Source: Neolentinus lepideus HHB14362 ss-1 (taxonomy: Eukaryota; Basidiomycota; Agaricomycetes; Gloeophyllales; Gloeophyllaceae). Taken from it: DNA of 64,000 nt. A program made the translations under genes and the position numbers. The stretch's first letter is position 1. Each line of letters opens with the position of its first letter. The notes beneath the pieces were generated by a model. The model was not told the origin of the DNA. It was given only the letters and a program-made list of their open reading frames with translations, and ran no database searches. Below, piece after piece: positions 35,903-48,447 of this stretch. The stretch is from NCBI GenBank assembly GCA_001632425.1, contig KV425594.1, forward strand, positions 94,007 through 158,006. Direction: 5' to 3'.

Positions 35903-37603
35903 TCAGGTGGCGAAGCCGACGCGCATCTCCACGGGCGGCTGCGGGTACGTTTGCTGCTCGGGTCGCGGCGACGGCAGGTCCGTGTACGGCTTCACGACCG
36001 TCACCTCCGGCACCTTCTCGCTGGGCCCGGCGTTGTCCATTGCGGCGGTGGCTGCCGACGGGTCGCCCACGCCGGCGCGCGTGCCCCATCCGGTCTAACA
36101 ATAGCGCAATCATCAGTCCCGATTGTAATTTGACCATGATGCACGAATGACGCACCTCATGAAGTGTTAGGAGAGCGTAGACCTTCATGATGGCAAAGTA
36201 GTATCCGAACAGGATGAATGCGGGGACGTAGACGATGTCCTGGGGCCGGTTCCAGAGATGGGGGAGGAGTTTCGCCGTACGCGTAGCCATGAGCCAGACC
36301 ATGTAACTGACCAAGATGTTCCTACGCAACACAGTTCGGTATCAGTCCCCGAGGTATTGATCTGTCTACATACCACCATGGTAAGTGATAGCCACCCTGG
36401 TCGATAGGGATGGTGCTCTTGTACATGAGATATGCTACCAAACAGGGCCCGACAAGAAGAGTAAAAGGATTGAACAGCTTGTCCACCTAGAGCGCAGTTT
36501 TGTCACCGGATAGAGACAGGACGCAAGTAGTACGCACCATCGTATATGCAACATAAGGATGTGATGTCCAGATGTGCCTCTCCATAAACAATGATCTTAA
36601 GTCCGACCGCCATGTGTTCCTAGTCCACCGCAGAACTTGCTTCAAGAACCTCCAGTTGGGCTTCATAGTACTCAACAGCTCCGCCTCCTTGCAGCACTGC
36701 ACATACGTGTTCCACCCATGGGTCACCATCCACCGCGTCAAAAACTTATCATCGCCTGAGTTGAGGTGGTATTTGCCAAGCCAGTAATCGTGTGTGAAAC
36801 CGTGCAAGAAGTCGGGATCTTTGAGGATAATGGTGCGGTACGCGGCTGTCCGCCCGGACAAACAGGGCAGACCGCCGTCGATGTGCGTCGAAGAGGAGAT
36901 CTCTATGTTCCGAATAGTGAGGCGGAAGGCAGCGAGGACCTCCCAGACCGTCATCTTATCGCCGCAGGGCTGTACGCGCTGCGACGTGCCCACGCCGCCG
37001 ACCTTCTGGTCCTCGAAGCACGCGAGGATGTACGGCAGCATGGTCGGCGGCCAGATCGCGTCGTCGTCGGCGAACACGATGATGTCGGTCGTCGTGTTCT
37101 TGATGCCGTGCGACATCTGCAGGCGCTTGTTGGCAAAGGGCACGGTGAGGACGCGGATGCGCTCCGGGTCGACCGCGTTCGCAAGCTCTTGTAACGGACC
37201 CTGCATCTTTTCCTCCGTAACGATGATGATCTCCTTGGGCTTGCCGACTAACCAACTGTTGGCAGCCTCCTTGAATTCCTCTCCTGCATCGATGGTCGGG
37301 ACAATAATCGTGACATCTTCGGATGCTATGTACGTTGGGTTTTCGGGTAGGGGTACGGGGCGGTAAGTCCATGAAGCTGTAAGACGAATGCAGTACCAGA
37401 GATATCGGTAGAAACTACGCTCCTCTGGTCAGCCTCTCATCTTGATGCCCCGTATAGGTTCGGCAGACTCACCCGATGACCCCGAACGGCACGACTGCAG
37501 GCGGTAATGTTAGCGTACACGTTGCCGCCGACGGACTGAGTGCCAGGAATACTAGCAGATGTATTAATACTCACAGACGGGGAAATTATCAGACGTCAGA
37601 TAC
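35903..37603 (-). CDS. Family 2 glycosyltransferase, membrane polysaccharide synthase
   Basis: A processive GT2 enzyme, in the broad hyaluronan/cellulose-synthase clan, that uses a nucleotide sugar at the plasma membrane. After an N-terminal hydrophobic exon (PPAVVPFGVIGFYRYLWYC) the catalytic domain begins DVTIIVPTIDAGEEF. The first Asp pair is in IVFADDDAIWPP, the acceptor-site block is SGDDKFLTRW and the product-binding motif is QVLRW within LKQVLRWTRNTWRSD. C-terminal membrane segments include FNPFTLLVGPCLVAYLMY, NILVSYMVWLM and VYVPAFILFGYYFAIMKVY, then a cytoplasmic tail ending PPVEMRVGFAT. The sequence resembles Cryptococcus Cps1-like proteins (from memory). The extreme 5' end is uncertain: MLYLTSDNFPV at 37603 is the best start, but the first splice is weak. 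The product cannot be inferred. Confidence 0.85.
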
Positions 37604-38623
37604 AACATCGGAGATAACCTAGCAGCGCGTTGCGCGCAGGGATGGGGAAGGTAAAGAGCGGACTGCTGTCGATGACGGCGAAGGAAAACGAGAGCGCCAG
37701 CGGCGGTTAAGACTGAGCAAGACAGCGGCTGACAGGAAAGAGAATTCACTGACCGCCCAGGCGACCGGAGCAGTATACAGGCCTCGCCACGCGGAGTTTC
37801 AATCAAGATTCCGTATGCCGGGTGGTCACATTGATTACTGTATCTCTTTGTATTTACGCAGAACAAGTATTCATTCCCAAGATACCGTACCAGAGAACCA
37901 ATTATACAAAGAGGATCCTGGACAGCACCGCAGACTACTGCGGAATCAGTGCTCAGAATATCGAGAACGAGCAGGTCCAGCATGGACCTTGGACCTCGAG
38001 AACCACCACAAATCCTGAACACAAAGGCGCCAATAGAGCTTTCAAGATAAGTGCTACATCATGACTGGGAAGCAGCAACATATTAAATTCAGATCCGTCA
38101 TTTTGAGTCCGGCTCATCATGCATCATGCCAAGCGCAACATGTGTACAGCAAGGGTGGACCGGACGTAGAGGACACGGGAACGATCTGGATTCAGGACGT
38201 GCACACTCGGCCCTGCAACGAGCAATGGAAGGTACGTACTGAAGCACGTTCGTTCTTCTCAAAGCTCCATGATCACGCATTCATGCACATGAGAGCCGCT
38301 GAACAGCTTGTGGTGGCATGATACTCGAGAGCGATGGTGTGCTCGCATAGAAATTAATATATCATTGCAGCCACCAGGAGAACCTCAACCTACCGACGAT
38401 AATTCCGAGCTGCTGATCAGCGACCACATACTAGAACTGAACAGTGACTGGGGTACTGGCACACGGTCCACGGTGGACCGGACTCCAGTAACCGAGGAAG
38501 GTTCCCTTGACTATCATGATTTTGCCAGCAAGCCACACTTGGTGCGAGGTGGCGCTTGTTGACCGCAGTAGCTTCAGTCACCAGATAGGCTAAAGCAGAT
38601 CATGAACTCCGACCTCCGACCTC
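37604..38623. other. Intergenic, no gene seen
   Basis: 1.0 kb between the GT2 start and the Mio stop. Several ORFs of 60-150 codons exist on both strands, but none has domain content or joinable neighbours. Confidence 0.4.
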
Positions 38624-41600
38624 CTAGAGCTCATCAGTACATCTACAACCACAATCCGCCACAGGACACGTCTGATGTGCGCGCGCAGCATCTCCCCCGT
38701 CCCCATAAAACCACTCCAGCAGATGGGAAGCATGGCCGCCGTGGCGACAATTTTGACATATAACGATTGCATCGTCAATTGTGTCTGTATAACGGCGGTT
38801 ATTCTTAGGTTAGGGCCGCAGTCACGGTGCCGGGAGAACATATACGCACCTTCGTGCTGTGAGTGGGCCATGCCCACTTCACGGTGCCCGTCCGGAACCA
38901 CGGAGAGGGTCATCAGGCATATTGAGCACCGCGGCAGGGCCCGTCCACAGGAAGGGCAGCTTGTCGTCTACAAACTCGGACACAAGTCAGCTCCAACTCG
39001 GGGAATCATCAATCAACACGTACCCGGCCTTTGTAGTGCGCTGCGGGGTCCATAACGTCAACCGGTTTGCTACAATAATTGCACCTCAGCATGATCTGCC
39101 GCGGGGCCCACCCCGGGACCATATTCCCCTCCTCCACAGCCCGCTTGATAATCTCCCCGCGATCGATATCAAGCTGACACCGGTGGTGGAACAGCCGCCA
39201 CCCATCAAGCATGTCCCGGTACGCCTCCAGCCACATCTCCGCGCGCTTGTCGCGCAGCTTCGCAGGGCACACATAAGCAGACAGTATGGCGGCACTCTGC
39301 ACGTCACCTGTACTATCGACGTAGTTCTGCAGAACGTCCATGCCGGCCTTGGTCAGGCCGGTGATGACCAGACCCTCGATATCGCCATGCGAGACGGCTC
39401 GGTCTGCCATCCTGCGCAAGTAAGACGACAGCGCCTTGTCGTCCAGGAACTGGAACGCGACGACAAGCCGCTCCCGGAGCGGCAGCGCTTCTTCTTCGAG
39501 CACCTCCGACCAGTCTCGCAGCGTCAGGAGCGTCAGCATCGCCCGGAAGTACGGGTCCTGCAAACGCACTATGAGGTGCTCCGTGTGCTCACGCAGCTCA
39601 GAACTCCTTGATGAACTCGCTGCACCGTGCGATGTGAGCGCCACTAGCGTACCCGTCATCATGTAATGCGTTTCGTCTAAGTCCGCATTAGTGTGCGTCT
39701 TAGTCAAAAGACTCAAGCCAAACAGACCTTTGCTGCGCATTAGCACCTCAAGTGCTTTCGAGTACTGACCAGTGAAAACCAGCCAGCAAGCAGCCTTTGA
39801 GTGTTTTCCTTCCCTCTCCCACCTGATCGACCCCTCAGTTTCAAAAAGGACAGAACAAGAAGCTGATCATCCTGCCCACCTCCGTATCTCGTTCGCAAAA
39901 TCCTCCGGAGCCACCTGCCACCCGCACATCTGCAGCGCCAGCTCCCTCTGCTCTGACTTGGCCGTCTGCACCGTCGCCCTCCCATTGCCCGCGCTGAACG
40001 CCACAGGCGGCTCGCCTGACGACGACGATGTGTGCGACCGAGCTTTGAGATGCTTCGACCGCGAGGTTGTCCGGTGCAGAGGATATTCCAGGCCGAGCAC
40101 GGAGAGGTTGGGCGAGGAGAGGCTGGAGATGGAAACCATTGGACTTTGGAGCGCCGATTGCAGGTCTTCGGGAGTATTTGGGGAGGGCGTCTTGGGAGAG
40201 GAGTCCCATACACCTGATAACCCCTCGTAAGAAAGGTCCAGGCCAAAATGTTTCAAGGTCTGGGCGGATAGGATGTCCCTGGAGACTGGAGGCACGGCTT
40301 GAATGTATGGTCCTGAAGAGTAGCTACTCTACTCACAGGAAATCCAAGCCCATAGGTCTGATAGGACATCGCTGCCAGGGAGATCATCCTGGGTTATTAT
40401 ATGGTTGTGATACGCCTGATACGTCCAAAAGTATGTCAGGTCACGAACCGGAAACGGACGCCCAATGCCTACATTAGTGAGGCCGTAGCCCCTGAGAACA
40501 CGCCTCCGCATAACCATCGAAATGTCTTGTTCGACGAATTTGTGAACTGTATCCGCCGCATATCTTCTCGCCTTGGATGCACTCTTATCCCTGCGACTAT
40601 GCCTCACAGAAGACCCAGCAACTGACCGAGGTCGTGAAACAGCAGACGCAGGAAAGTCCGAGGCCTTTACAGTACTCGTAGAATGGTCCGCTGATAAATT
40701 AACAGTCTTCACGGCGGGACTCGGCGCAGCGCTGTTCCTGGGTACTCTAAGAGCACCCCGTTCTCGCGATCTCGACGGTGTCGACGATAGAGCGGGGAAC
40801 CCGTCCTCGTCGCCGCGCCCGAAGAAGGGTGGGGCAGGTGTCGTGGATTTTCTCCGTCCATTCAACAAGTACGCTTGAACGGCAGCATCTTCGGCGCTCA
40901 CGACGGGCAGACCGTCAGCAACTTCGACGTTCCAGGGCTCCAGACTGTTAAGCGAGCCACGGACGTCAAAACCTGAGACAGTGCGACAGGATCTGCCGTA
41001 TCCGATGGCTAGATCTCCTCGAGAGCTCCATGAAATGTACTTGGGTGTATCAGAGACTTCGTAAAGTTCGAGGTCGCCTTCCTTGCTCACTACCATCACA
41101 TGTGAGGCAAGAGGATGCTTTTGTAAGCTCGGTACGAGGGCGAAGGAGGAGAGAGACCAGTTGAAGTCCTTCGCTGGGGGATGCATGTTAGCTGTCAGGC
41201 GTCCAACTCCGCGGCATCAAACCAACAGTGACGTACTCTTTCGAGTATCGGCTAGGACAACGTTGGACGGGTATTTCCAGTACTCTTCAGCTGCAGTGGG
41301 GCTGCCACCAGAAGAGCTCCAGGACAACATGCTAGAGGGACTAGCCCAGGATAGCCTTGGTGTTCGGTTGGGATGTCCGGCAGGATCCTTCGATCGTTCT
41401 GAAGTTGTTTCGGTTACTTGTGCATGTTGCAGATCCCAGAAACGAACGTGAGCCGAGCTCTTCTCTAACGTTGCTAATCTTCCCCTTCTTGTACTAGAAA
41501 ACTGCATGGTAGTGAAGACCGCTCCGGGCATCACCTTTCCACCATCTGCGGAGGCATCTTTGGTGGTGAATGTCAACAGTGGCTGCGAGATCCGTCGAGA

Positions 41601-42424
41601 ATCCCAGACAGTGACTACGCTATCTCCGAATGTAGCAATCCGATAAGGGTCTGTAGGATCTGTAGCGATGCTATGGACCTTGCTCGGCACGTTGGTATGG
41701 GCACCAGGGACGGGACTCCGTAAATCAAAAAGCCGTAGCCAACGATGCGATATCCCAGCCAGCAGCAAGTACCACGAATTCGGCACAAACTCCACCGAAG
41801 ATATGTAGTCCGTAGGCGAATGCTGTTGGAGAATGCGAGCGTCGCCTCTAGCATTCAATTCAGAGCGAGGTAAAGAGGGTTGAGAGCGACCGTTGGAAGA
41901 ATCGACATTCGAGGCGTGATCTACGATCGGATCCATACTTAACATGCTACGCGCTGTGCTGATGTCCCAAATAATTAGACTGGGGTCATTCCTTACTTTA
42001 TCCAGACCAACGGCAAGATAATTCGGTTGAGCATCGCAGAAAGCAAGTGTATTGCACGGGCGGGAGTTTCGTACGGGGAGAGACACGCGAGGTCCACTTG
42101 TCAGAACATGGTTGCTAGCGTGCTTGGTGGATTCAAGACGCATGAGATCCACAGTCCCAGTGTTCAGCCCGACAGCTATGAGGTCTTCCACTGCTGGATC
42201 CGGAGACCATTGAAAACACTATCAGAATAGTTCAAGGAGCATGCCTGGCGGAAATGCGAGATACGCACCTTCATAAACTGTAGATCGCTCTGAGACGTTA
42301 CATGCCTAATTTCGGAAGAGTCGGGGGTACATTCATACAGAGTTATTGTGCTCCCTCCCCCTACAATGAATTTGCTTCCAGCTCGAGGATCCCAGAGGAT
42401 ACGCTTGTCCGTATGCACGACCAT
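38624..42424 (-). CDS. GATOR2/SEA complex subunit Mio (WD40 plus C-terminal zinc ribbon/RING)
   Basis: Mio (yeast Sea4) is a scaffold and ubiquitin-related subunit of the SEA/GATOR2 complex that controls TORC1 at the vacuole. Seven exons (42269-42424, 41237-42218, 40337-41173, 39880-40297, 39024-39822, 38850-38967, 38624-38784) total 3471 nt, giving 1156 residues. The N-terminal WD40 region starts [14 protein letters not shown] and [14 protein letters not shown], with repeats such as [22 protein letters not shown] and VRFWDLQ. A helical middle follows ([18 protein letters not shown]). The C-terminus holds the Zn-binding region [44 protein letters not shown] and [10 protein letters not shown]. 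An in-frame ATG at 42490 would add 22 residues; I chose 42424 because the family starts close to DKRIxWDxR. It shares a 222-bp promoter with DAD4. Confidence 0.94.
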
Positions 42425-42646
42425 TGTTGAAATGCACAGTTGACTTGGCCCGCTATGACCGCTGGAAATTCGGAGCCGCCGGATTGTCACAATATAGACG
42501 CTTTATCAACTAGGACCATTTCGAGTTGTAACTTGAAGTGCCCAAGGACAACTTGAAGTGCGGAATCTAGTAGAGCAAGCGTTACACTGTAACGGCGTTA
42601 CTAGACGAGTGAACGCGCCACCAACGCGTATCCTCGAACTACCACC
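42425..42646. promoter_or_regulatory. 222-bp bidirectional promoter between Mio and DAD4
   Basis: Start codons of the two genes face away from each other across 222 bp. A tandem of AACTTGAAGTGC-type repeats lies at about 42530-42560 (ACTTGAAGTGC occurs twice). No TATA box was seen. Confidence 0.6.
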
Positions 42647-42911
42647 ATGGAAAATCCGCATGCCGAACGTCAAGCGGTGCTCATTGAGCGAATAGCAAAG
42701 AACGCAGTGAGTACAACAAGAAATTTACGTTCCTAGACTATTCTAATCCCATTCTTAGGATAAATGCACCGAGGTTATCCTGGAACTCAATCATTGCATC
42801 GAAGAAATCCTGAGAGCGAACGCATACGTGAAGACTGCCGCAGATCTTGTCACTAAATACCATAAGAATGTGCAATATAACCTCGAAGCAACGAAAGGCA
42901 AGGACGCGTAA
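42647..42911 (+). CDS. DAD4: DASH/Dam1 complex subunit Dad4
   Basis: A tiny outer-kinetochore protein; the DASH complex couples kinetochores to spindle microtubules. Two exons (42647-42706, 42759-42911) give 70 residues, nearly the same as yeast Dad4 (72). The start MENPHAERQAVLIERIAKN and the end KNVQYNLEATKGKDA match the family's two conserved ends. The middle is one heptad-like helix (CTEVILELNHCIEEILRAN). The gene would be missed by length filters. It is divergent from Mio. Confidence 0.95.
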
Positions 42912-43153
42912 TTGAGCCCTATGCCAGTGCCACACTCGCGAGGTGACTCCTATTTTGTATTACGTGTCCAGGAGCTTAGAGGCACGTTCATAACTTTAGC
43001 ATTATCCGGTCTTATGCACTGTATTCCTCTCACACTTCAGTGCCAGAAGCCTCTACTGAGCCCGCGGAAGGAGACTGAATACATTCAAGATTACATTGTA
43101 CTGATGGATCCCCCGTATGATGCATATCTTACAAACTCTCCGAATTGACGTTG

Positions 43154-44097
43154 CTATGCTCGTCCCAACTCCACAAATTGCAGCATATTATGTTTGGTCG
43201 ACTCGTTGATGAAATCGGGTGCATCGCGCCAAAGTATACCGTGCTCGCCTTCAGGACCCATTTCAGCTATTTTGCCAGACAAGGTCCTGTTGGTGACAAG
43301 TTCCCGAGTTGCATCCTGCAGAACCGATGGCGGTGTCTCAATCATTTTGGAGAACAGTGCCTCGTCCGCAAGATTCGACCCTGCATATGGCATGAAGAAA
43401 TTCTATTCGCAGGCAAGGTTGAACTCACTGATAATTGAAGGGGCGAGACCGTTGATCGTGATACCTTCCTTCTGCAATTCTGGCCCCAGAGATCTCACTA
43501 GTCCCACCACACCATGTTTCGAAGCCGCATATATAGGACCCACAGAGAAAGGATAGATCCCTGCGTTCGATGCCGTGCACAGAATAGACCCTCCTCGTCT
43601 TCCCTTCCTGATATAGTGGACCGCAAGGTGAGTCGTATAGACCACCCCATACAGATTAACATTCAGAGTCGTCAATGGTGGGGGAATATCTGGGTCCTCC
43701 CGGACCGCCAAAAAGGGTTCCCGACTCTCCGCGCTCACCCCCGCATTTGCCACCACAATGTCGATATGCCCGACTTCGTTGAACGCAGCCTTGAATGCGG
43801 CTGCCTGCGACTCGTACGATGACACGTCGCACCGTATGAAAGTCACTCTTGAGCTTGGGTAGGTTGACTGTAGGGACCTCAAAGCTTTGGCTGCCGTTGT
43901 CGGATTAACGTCCAGAATGGTGACTACAGCCTCGCGGCTGAGAAGCATCTGTACGATGTACAGCCCAATTCCAGATGCCCCTCCTGTAGACGTTCGGTGA
44001 GTATTGCACGTTCAGACTACATACCGTATGGTTCACCTGTTGTAATGGCATGGAGACCCTTGAGATCCACCCGTTCGACTCCGTCCGCACTGCTCAT
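43154..44097 (-). CDS. Short-chain dehydrogenase/reductase (SDR)
   Basis: An NAD(P)-dependent oxidoreductase with a Rossmann fold. The start MSSADGVERVDLKGLHAITT splices to GGASGIGLYIVQMLL, building the TGGxSGIG cofactor loop. Further motifs: DVNPTTA at the end of beta-2 (Asp suggests NAD preference), RCDVSS, VVANAGVS, the catalytic Ser in LCTASNAG, and YAASK with the catalytic Tyr and Lys. An intron at 43381-43428 links APSII to RSNLADEALFSKM. The C-terminus ends LQFVELGRA. It resembles 15-hydroxyprostaglandin-dehydrogenase-type SDRs in length and layout. The same-strand neighbour is the second P450; joint metabolism is possible but unproven. Confidence 0.9.
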
Positions 44098-44722
44098 GTT
44101 CGCGGTCACGATCGAGTCGACAGAAGGACAATTACCAGCCGCTCTCGACTGCATACTCGCATTGTGTATGGCTTTATATACGACAGCCTATACCATACAG
44201 CCTTACGTGAACTATCTCTTCGTCAGGTGGGAAGTCAGAAGCCCAAAATACGGACCGAGTTTTGTGAGGTCCGATCGCGCCACGGCATACTTGCCTATTT
44301 CGGTAATGTCGCACTTCATCTTAAGTTCAAAGTTCTCTGACATCTCAAATGCGGTTTCGAGATTACAAGTGGGCTTATGGTCTTTCAAATGACACCCAAT
44401 CTATTCCTACCATCCCCATGCGTTCTGCAAAAGATCGCAGTACGAGTCGGTCAAGGAAATAAAAGACATGAAGTGAGCTACGGGATGGTTGCGCTCTTGC
44501 CTGTACTATGGTTTGATATCGTCGATATTGTTGCTCACGTTCTGGGAGCGCTGGAGACAGAAAGGATGCCCTCTTGATGAGTCTGCCATCTCCCTTTGAG
44601 AGTCCCATATCTTTTTACTTGATCATATCCTCAATGTAAATGTACAGCCGCCCCGCTAAGCTTAAGACCTTCGCATATTTATCAAGAATTAATGTGGATA
44701 CATGATACGTCGAACTAGAGGG
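44098..44722. other. Intergenic between SDR and P450
   Basis: 625 bp, containing the promoter of the SDR and the 3' flank of the P450. No gene is seen. Confidence 0.4.
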
Positions 44723-46879
44723 TCAGTTCTTCTCTGCAGCAGTCTCCTGGATCAGCCTCGCGTACGTCTCGCTGCGAACGCTCATATGGTACTTGAAGGG
44801 CAAGGCGTGACTGTAAGTGGCACTCAGACCTGATTCCTCAGTAGATCTAGCAAGAGCACACCGCACCTGATCATGCCGTCTCCGTAACGCCCAGGCATCT
44901 CATCCTTGGATTTTGAGATGTTGAACGCCGCCAAGGTAAGGGCGATCACGGCCCACATGCCCGTGTCAGCAAAGTGGCGGCCAGGGCAGATACTGTATGT
45001 TTTTTCGGGTGAGCTCATATACGATGCAAGGATAGCCTTGAAATACAAACCGCCGTCCACCACCGAAGCTGGAGACGGGGTACTCATCCTTGACAGTCCC
45101 GTCAGGGTTCTGGTATCGCTCAGGCTTGAATTTCGTGGCCTCAGGGTACGTCCGCTCATCACGGTGAATAGCCCTGCACAATATGCATCAGGACCGGGAA
45201 GCCTAGACACCCGGCCTGAACACTTTACCATAAGTTCATGAGAACGGTGGTTCCTGTAACAGTCAGGTAAGCCGCGGTCGTTCAGCGTAGATGCGAGACA
45301 CTAACCCTTGGGGATGAAGTAGCCTTCGTAGACATCCTCCTCGGTGGTGGCATGCGAGATAGCTATGGAACGCAGTCATGCCTACATTCATGCCGTTCTG
45401 ATAGCACTTACATAGAGGAAGAGCCGGGCGCCATCGGAGAACCTCACGGTACAGAGCCTCGACGTATGGAAGAGATGCCCTGTCGTCGAAAGTGGGCAGC
45501 CGGTCATCACCAATAACGCGGTCGATTTCCTCCTGTGCCTTCTTTTGCGCCTCGGGGTGTAGAACCATGGCGACGAAGAAGACACCAAGTGCTGCGACAA
45601 TCTGAAACATAAACATCAGATATACATAGCAGGAGATGTGTTATTCGTCTCACCGGATCCGCGCCGGCTAGAAAATATGTCAGGAGTCAAGCCGACGGAC
45701 AAGATGAGAGTGAGACGTACCGGCATAGGCTGCACCAGCGACACACCTGATAGTGTCCTCGTCTTCCGGCTTGACCGAACCGCTTGCCTGAAGACGCTCC
45801 AGCAGCTTGGAGGCCATGCACTCTGAACCAACGCCAGCGCTCTGCAGAAGACGTGTTGAGACTCGAACCGACAACAGAAAGGTGTACTCACCATGCGGGA
45901 CTTCACGTAGTTGAATGGGTAGTCGCACATCTCCGTAGTCAGTCTGAGACCTTCCTTGGCGTAACTCTTGGTACCAGGCAGGTACTTGACTGCAACGATG
46001 ACTCTAAAGATGTGTTCATAACCATCGTGTTCACACTCACGAATAGGGAAGTAATCAACAGCGGATGCACCCGGTAACTGCGACTCTGCCATCATGGCAG
46101 TAGCCTTTTCGACGAGGCCGACATAATAGTCACCAGAGTCCGCGACCTGGTAGTCGTACACGATGGCCAAAATGTTGGCACCGGCAAAGCTATGTGCGAT
46201 ACCGATATGAATATCCGGTCAAATGGAACATATCAGTGGACGTACTGCCGAATGTGGTTCAGGAATTCGTTGGGCTTCTCCAGAGTTCGGCGAGCCAACT
46301 CGTGTGCCTTCAGCATAGTCGTGGGCCTGTAGTACTGAGCGCGGTCCTGGCGGAACTCCTGGTGGAATAGCCGGCGATGTTCACGCCACCGAGGGCCGTA
46401 GCCAATGAAGCCCAGGTCGAAGTCCCAACCCATCCTGCAGGCCGTGTGAATAAGTAGAATGTAGCACACAAAAGGGCGACAAGCTCACATGTTCAACATG
46501 AGAAGCGGTGGCCTGTCCGAGTACTTGTTCGACCGCTTCTCCAGCAGGTCGTTGGCGACCTTTGCTGAGTTGATAATGATCGTGTGCTCGCCAAGGTTTT
46601 CCATATGGACAATTTCACCTAGCACGAATTGAGACATGGGTTGTTCGTACAACAAGTAGTAGGGTGCTCACCATATTGCTTTCCCCACTGCTCGTAGGTC
46701 TCCCAAGGCGCAACCTTGGGGACCTGGAAGTAATTGCCGAAGATGGGGATGGACTTGGGCCCAGGGGGATAGGGTAACCCTTGAGGATTCGCAGCGCGCC
46801 TGTCCCGGTAGCGTTTGAAAAGGAGTGCAACAGCGGAGAGGAACACGAATTGGAAGAGGAGGGAGCTCGAGAAGGCCAT
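44723..46879 (-). CDS. Cytochrome P450 monooxygenase, paralog with altered I-helix
   Basis: A second intact P450 of the same family and exon plan as 3293-5473. The start ATG at 46879 gives [20 protein letters not shown], a membrane anchor, then [19 protein letters not shown]. Other landmarks: [36 protein letters not shown]-helix EVLRWRP, PERY in [11 protein letters not shown], heme loop FGGGRRICPGRHF (completed by splicing) and the end [15 protein letters not shown]. The I-helix reads AGADP|IVAALG: the usual AGxDTT threonine pair is Pro-Ile here. The 14-nt exon 45654-45667 supplies AGADP. An upstream in-frame ATG at 46921 would add 14 residues. It is expected in the ER membrane. The substrate is unknown. 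Confidence 0.9.
45654..45667 (-). other. 14-nt microexon of the second P450
   Basis: The 14 nt lie between CTAG and GTGAGA and encode the core of A-G-A-D-P. Same length and place as the microexon at 4235-4248. Confidence 0.85.
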
Positions 46880-48447
46880 TGTGGCAGATGGCGGCAGTGA
46901 CAGGAAAGTCTGTTGCGGCACAGTAAAGTAAGGGCGTACCTGGTAAATCCATTCACTCTGCCCCTGCCTGGATGATTAGCACAACTGCTTGCGCTTCCTG
47001 ATAAGTAGGCCTATCAGAAGGACAGGATGAAGTCCGAACACGGCATTGGTCGAAGATAGCTTAAGTGGCTATGTTTAGATTTGTCTTCTGTAATCTTGAT
47101 TGCCATTGCATTCATTACAACTTCTAAACAGAGCTGAGCTGATAGCCTTTCGGTAGCTCTTGTCATTCATAAATATTTCATTCGTTCTGAAAGATATGTA
47201 TCAGACATGGTTCAACGTTCAACACGCGAAACGACACGAACCAATGACTTATCGAGGTTAATTAATGTTCCTAGATTCTCTGAATATGCAAAAGGTCCTA
47301 TCACTTGCCTGTATCTCCGTCCGTGTTGCTTCCGAGACTCTTTGGTCGTCGCCTAGACCTGTTACACTCCAGTGTTCATATCCTTTGTCGCGGCAAGCTT
47401 GCAGTATAGCGAACGCGTTGTGTCCCAGCATGATCATATATAGAGCACCAACCCGAAAGGAACGACCCGTATTTTCCCACCCTCCTTTGAAGAAAATACA
47501 TCGTCACTGCACCGTAACGTCCTGCTTTCTCCACTAGGCTGCGTTCGAAACTCCAGCAGGACTTGAGCTCATTATACTAACACGTCAAGACATCCGTACG
47601 GCGAGTGCAGATGCACGAAGTTGGAATAGGCTTGCGAGGCCCAAATCTATTGTGGTTCATCGTACGTTGGTCTCGCTAGCAAAGGAATGAACGGCCTCGC
47701 TAGCCTCAACAGCCCAACTCCAATTCATATAGTTGTTCGCCTCCTAAGTCTTGTTTAAGCGACGCGTACAGTTCTCGAGACATCATTGTGCCTGACCAGC
47801 GTCGGCTTAAGACGTCGGCTCCAGCCAACGAGGCCCGAGCAATAGAGATCAGCGCTCCGAGCGCATGACAGGTGTGCCTATTCTTTCGCTAGATCGCGAT
47901 GGTGTAACGAAAGTTCAAAAGACATTCACTGCCAGTACTATACCACCCCGGACAAGCTTATTTGAATTCGGATCAAGCTCAATATCAATGGAAGACCTTT
48001 CTGAATCGGCACACTACGTACGGATTCTCATACTCCTGCATTGGATCAATCGTCGGGCTCCTAAGAAAGGTCATTTCGGATACTCACGGCTACTCCATCG
48101 TCAGTTGAATTCACCGGGCGCATAGCACGAAAATCTGTCAGGTGTTTTAGGGCCAAGCACAGGGCTAAGCTTCAGGTCAGCACAATAAATTAATCGGCGA
48201 CCTCAGAAAACAGGAAACGCCACGAGTCTCTACGGAACCAGACAGTAACCAGATATGGGTCCACTGGAACTGGGCCTGCCCAATGTGTCCAACCTCAGTC
48301 AAAGCCTTGCCGCTCATCTTTAACGCCACACTCTATAAGATGCCTATCGACGGACTCGAGCGTATACAAATCATACTCTAATTACAACATCTGCCATCGC
48401 AGCCGGTATACACGCACTCAAACCTGTCCCGAAAATACCCGTCGACG
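46880..48447. other. Long intergenic interval
   Basis: 1.6 kb with no supportable gene. Short ORFs at 47265-47537 and 47865-48125 lack family features. No obvious repeat. Confidence 0.4.

Noticed and set aside
38859..39611. 250-codon plus-strand ORF
   Set aside because: Lies opposite a well-supported Mio exon and has arginine/histidine-rich shadow composition.
43154..43448. 26-nt intron in the SDR gene
   Set aside because: Too short; a 48-nt intron at 43381-43428 with a downstream acceptor gives a better and in-phase protein.
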